In this document: positions 61,901 to 64,000 of the stretch, in pieces
Position numbering within the stretch: the first letter of the stretch is position 1
Layout: every line of letters starts with the position of its first letter
Assembly (NCBI RefSeq): GCF_000344805.1
Contig: NC_020453.1
Coordinates: forward strand, 7,916,001-7,980,000
Length of the DNA: 64,000 nucleotides
Direction: 5' to 3'
DNA from: Bradyrhizobium oligotrophicum S58
Lineage (GTDB): Bacteria > Pseudomonadota > Alphaproteobacteria > Rhizobiales > Xanthobacteraceae
Position numbers and translations under genes: made by a program
The notes under the pieces: generated by a model
Told to the model about the DNA's origin: nothing
The model's input: only the letters and a program-made list of their open reading frames with translations
The model's database searches: none

Positions 61901-62245
61901 CTCTTCGCTTCTAGCCCAGCCCCTGCCGCTTTCAAAGGCATCCTGTTCCGCATCTGCACCGCCACGGCGCTCGCATTCGACGTCGTTCCGGGGCGCGCGC
62001 AGCGCGAGCCCGGAACCCATACCCGCAGGGCCACGCGTGGGGCACGCTGGTGGCCGGCATCTCGCCTCACCTTCCTCCCTGTGGTTATGGATTCCGGGCT
62101 CATTCGCGCTGCTCCAGAATGGCTTCGCCATTCTGCGCGCGAATGCCCCGGAATGACGAAGCAAGGAGGGCAGCGCCGGACTTGCAAGCCCGATGCGAAC
62201 ATGTTGGATGCAACAGTTCCTTCCCTGGTGGCCTGCGCGACCGAT
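61901..62245. other. Intergenic region with an inverted repeat
   Basis: 345 bases between divergent genes aroK and the small membrane gene. It includes the repeat at 62091-62154. Another part (61985-62022) has CGTTCCGGGGCGCGCGCAGCG followed by GCCCGGAAC, a similar palindromic motif. No gene was seen. Confidence 0.45.
62091..62154. repeat. Palindromic repeat with inner hairpin
   Basis: Outer arms ATTCCGGGCTCATTCGCGC and GCGCGAATGCCCCGGAAT are near-perfect inverted copies. The inner hairpin is CAGAATGG-CTTCG-CCATTCTG. It is of the same style as other dispersed elements in this genus. Confidence 0.8.
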
Positions 62246-62392
62246 ATGCCCAGCCTGTTCCGCTTCCTGACCGTGATCGCCGTGATCGTCGGCGTGGTCT
62301 ATGGCGCGATCTACGCGCTCGCGAATTTCGTCAACCCGAAGCCGCGCGAGATGACGGTGACGATCCCACCGGACAAGTTCCAGAAGAAATGA
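62246..62392 (+). CDS. Small single-helix membrane protein
   Basis: 48 residues. One hydrophobic helix (FLTVIAVIVGVVYGAIYALANFV) then NPKPREMTVTIPPDKFQKK. Located just upstream of xerD; I recall a similar short gene there in related genomes. No clear ribosome-binding site is seen. Function unknown. Confidence 0.5.
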   Translation: MPSLFRFLTVIAVIVGVVYGAIYALANFVNPKPREMTVTIPPDKFQKK

Positions 62393-62563
62393 TCCACACC
62401 GCTGTGGCCGACCGAAAAGCCACAGGGCATTGATTAAGATTTTTACGATTGTCTGAGGCGGGCCGGCGCCGCGATATCGGCCATATTTGCAGTCACCGCT
62501 CGAAGCGCCGGCGCGAACTCCTCGTACTGATTCGATCGCCTCGGACGCAGCGGATTTCACGAC

Positions 62564-63520
62564 ATGAAGGTCAAGGCCTCCGACGCCGGGCTGATGAGCC
62601 TGTTCCTCGACATGATGGCAGCCGAGCAAGGCGCCGGTCAGAACACGCTGGACGCCTATCGCCGCGATCTCACGGATCTCTCCGAGTTTCTCGGCGGCAA
62701 GGCCAACGGCTTCGCCACCGCCGACACCCAGGCATTGCGCGACTATCTCGCCGATCTCGACACCAGGGGCTTCAAATCCTCCAGCGTGGCGCGGCGGCTG
62801 TCGTCGATGCGCCACCTGTTTCGCTTCCTGCTCAACGAGCGCATCCGCAGCGACGATCCCGCCGCGATCCTGTCGGGGCCGAAGCGCGGCCGTCCCCTGC
62901 CCAAGGTGCTGTCGATCGGCGACGTCGACCGCATGCTGACCCGCGCCAAGGAGCTTTCGGAGGTCGTCGACGCCTCGCCGGCGCAGCGGCTGCGCGGCTT
63001 GCGGCTGTATTGCCTGCTCGAAGTGCTGTACGCGACCGGCTTGCGCGTCTCCGAGCTGGTGGCGCTGCCGCGTACGGCCGCCCGCAATGACGCCCGCATG
63101 ATCGTGGTGCGCGGCAAGGGCAACAAGGAGCGGCTGGTGCCACTGAACCAGGCCTCGCGCCAGGCGATGGCGGACTATCTGGCGATGCTGGACAGGCAGA
63201 AGCCGGAGAAGAAGGCCAGCGCCGCGTTCGGCAAATGGCTGTTTCCCTCGTTCGGCGAAAGCGGCCATCTGACCCGCCAGCACTTCGCCCGCGACCTCAA
63301 GGAGCTCGCGGTGGCCAGCGGCCTGCCGGCCCGGCTGGTCTCGCCGCACGTGCTGCGCCACGCCTTCGCCAGCCACCTGCTGCACAATGGCGCCGACCTG
63401 CGCATCGTGCAGACCCTGCTGGGCCACACCGATATCTCGACCACGCAGATCTATACCCATGTGGTCGAGGAACGGCTCAAGAGCCTGGTGCGCGACCTGC
63501 ACCCGCTGGCCGAGACCTGA
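62564..63520 (+). CDS. xerD: Site-specific tyrosine recombinase XerD
   Basis: A protein of 318 residues. N-terminal core-binding domain (MMAAEQGAGQNTLDAYRRDLTDLSEFL), catalytic domain with ATGLRVSELVAL (Arg), VRGKGNKERLVPL (Lys), HVLRHAFASHLLHNGADLRIVQTLLGHTDISTTQIYTHV (His-x-x-Arg, His and Tyr). It resolves chromosome dimers at dif together with XerC and FtsK. The neighbours are housekeeping (aroK, accA), so this is the chromosomal XerD rather than a phage integrase. The ATG at 62564 gives the normal length. Confidence 0.94.
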   Translation: MKVKASDAGLMSLFLDMMAAEQGAGQNTLDAYRRDLTDLSEFLGGKANGFATADTQALRDYLADLDTRGFKSSSVARRLSSMRHLFRFLLNERIRSDDPAAILSGPKRGRPLPKVLSIGDVDRMLTRAKELSEVVDASPAQRLRGLRLYCLLEVLYATGLRVSELVALPRTAARNDARMIVVRGKGNKERLVPLNQASRQAMADYLAMLDRQKPEKKASAAFGKWLFPSFGESGHLTRQHFARDLKELAVASGLPARLVSPHVLRHAFASHLLHNGADLRIVQTLLGHTDISTTQIYTHVVEERLKSLVRDLHPLAET

Positions 63521-63739
63521 GCCCGCAGCACACCCTCCCGAAACCAAATCCCCCGGCGTGATGCCCGGCCCGCTTGACTTCGGGCCCGTCTGCCCCGAAA
63601 GAGCGCCATCCTGCCCGTTCTCCCGGCATGACGCCTGGACGCGGCGCACTGATCTCACCCTAAGCTCCTGAGGCCGCTCGGCTTCAGGTCCGAAGGCCGA
63701 ACCGATTTCGTCTCCCAGCGCTCTTCCTTCAGCTCTTCC

Positions 63740-64000
63740 ATGCCGGATCCCATGCGCAGCTACCTCGATTTCGAAAAGCCCGTTGCCGAGCTCGATTCCA
63801 AGGTCGACGAACTCCGGGCGATGGCCGCCTCCGGCACCGATATCGGCGAGGAGGTCGGCCGGATCGAGGAGAAGGCCGGGCAGGCGCTGGCCGAGCTCTA
63901 CGCCACGCTGACGCCATGGCAGAAGACCATGGTGGCCCGCCATCCGCAGCGGCCGCACTTCTCCGACTTCGTCGGCGGCCTGATCACCGAGTTCACGCCG
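63740..64000 (+). CDS. accA: Acetyl-CoA carboxylase carboxyltransferase subunit alpha (5' part)
   Basis: The first 87 residues are inside the window. MRSYLDFEKPVAELDSKVDELRAMAASGTDIGEEVGRIEEKAGQALAELYATLTPWQKTMVARHPQRPHFSDFVGGL is the conserved N-terminus of AccA. It transfers the carboxyl group to acetyl-CoA in the first step of fatty acid synthesis. Start ATG at 63740; ATG at 63752 is an alternative. The gene runs off the right edge. Confidence 0.93.
   Translation, partial: MPDPMRSYLDFEKPVAELDSKVDELRAMAASGTDIGEEVGRIEEKAGQALAELYATLTPWQKTMVARHPQRPHFSDFVGGLITEFTP

Noticed and set aside
62564..63520. The tyrosine recombinase as a mobile-element integrase
   Set aside because: Full XerD-like motifs and housekeeping neighbours (aroK, accA). 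No attachment site, phage or transfer genes are near, and the only tRNA is 56 kb away.
61217..63958. A 913-codon open frame on the minus strand through aroK and across xerD
   Set aside because: Only the aroK part (from the ATG at 61900) has recognisable motifs. The rest is antisense to xerD and other sequence with high-GC codon shadowing.

Overview
The window is GC-rich chromosomal DNA from an alphaproteobacterium, most likely Bradyrhizobium or a close relative in the Nitrobacteraceae. This rests on gene content, on conserved neighbourhoods (carD/fdxA/S4/SUV3-type helicase/DUF3108/rpmB; esterase/cobT/cobS; dnaJ-like/bolA; aroB/aroK/xerD/accA) and on several dispersed palindromic repeats that I recognise from Bradyrhizobium genomes. 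I see no prophage, insertion sequence, CRISPR array or rRNA. There is one tRNA, tRNA-Arg(CCT).

Layout. 0-6.5 kb: a truncated TPR/glycosyltransferase gene, a large autotransporter carrying a class A acid phosphatase (PAP2) passenger, and a flavin reductase. 6.7-9.7 kb: tRNA-Arg, then a two-gene version of the spermidine-synthase/MFS fusion (soluble exported half first, membrane half second), then an M28/glutaminyl-cyclase-like protein with two zinc-ligand positions changed. 9.7-14.6 kb: a small membrane protein, a phytoene-desaturase-like flavoprotein with two operator-like repeats around its promoter, and small envelope or stress proteins (YidB, GlsB types). 14.8-22.3 kb: a fatty-acid or aromatic acyl-CoA region (SDR, two acyl-CoA dehydrogenases, two crotonase-fold proteins, a VOC protein, a Liv-type binding protein), dotted with palindromic repeats.

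22.4-27.6 kb: a nuclease-fold protein, an M48 lipoprotein protease, and an SDR plus AHL-lactonase-like pair divergent from an AraC regulator. 27.7-35.5 kb: carD with a palindrome over its promoter, fdxA, an S4 protein, a SUV3-like helicase with a long disordered RG-rich tail, DUF3108 and rpmB. 35.9-39.2 kb: a DUF2235 hydrolase and a cluster of very small genes (cold-shock protein, S21, and two related charged small proteins). 39.4-44.6 kb: a complete peptide/nickel-type ABC importer. 44.9-51.1 kb: membrane proteins, a luciferase-like monooxygenase, an RDD/ClpP-like fusion, an old yellow enzyme and an esterase-like phytase-family protein. 51.2-58.7 kb: cobT, cobS, DedA, two divergent citrate synthases (one carrying an N-terminal DNA-binding domain), a J-domain protein and BolA. 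58.7-64 kb: a CorC-type protein, aroB, aroK, a small membrane protein, xerD and the start of accA.

The most promising unexplained items are the divergent citrate synthase pair, in which one enzyme carries a MerR-like helix-turn-helix and TGATCA repeats fill the shared intergenic region; the small charged protein family on either side of the csp/rpsU pair; the M28 protein with altered metal ligands; the RDD/ClpP-like fusion; and two well-defined operator-like sites (carD, and the desaturase). Predicted genes are dense on both strands. Many long antisense reading frames, typical of high-GC codon bias, were discarded.
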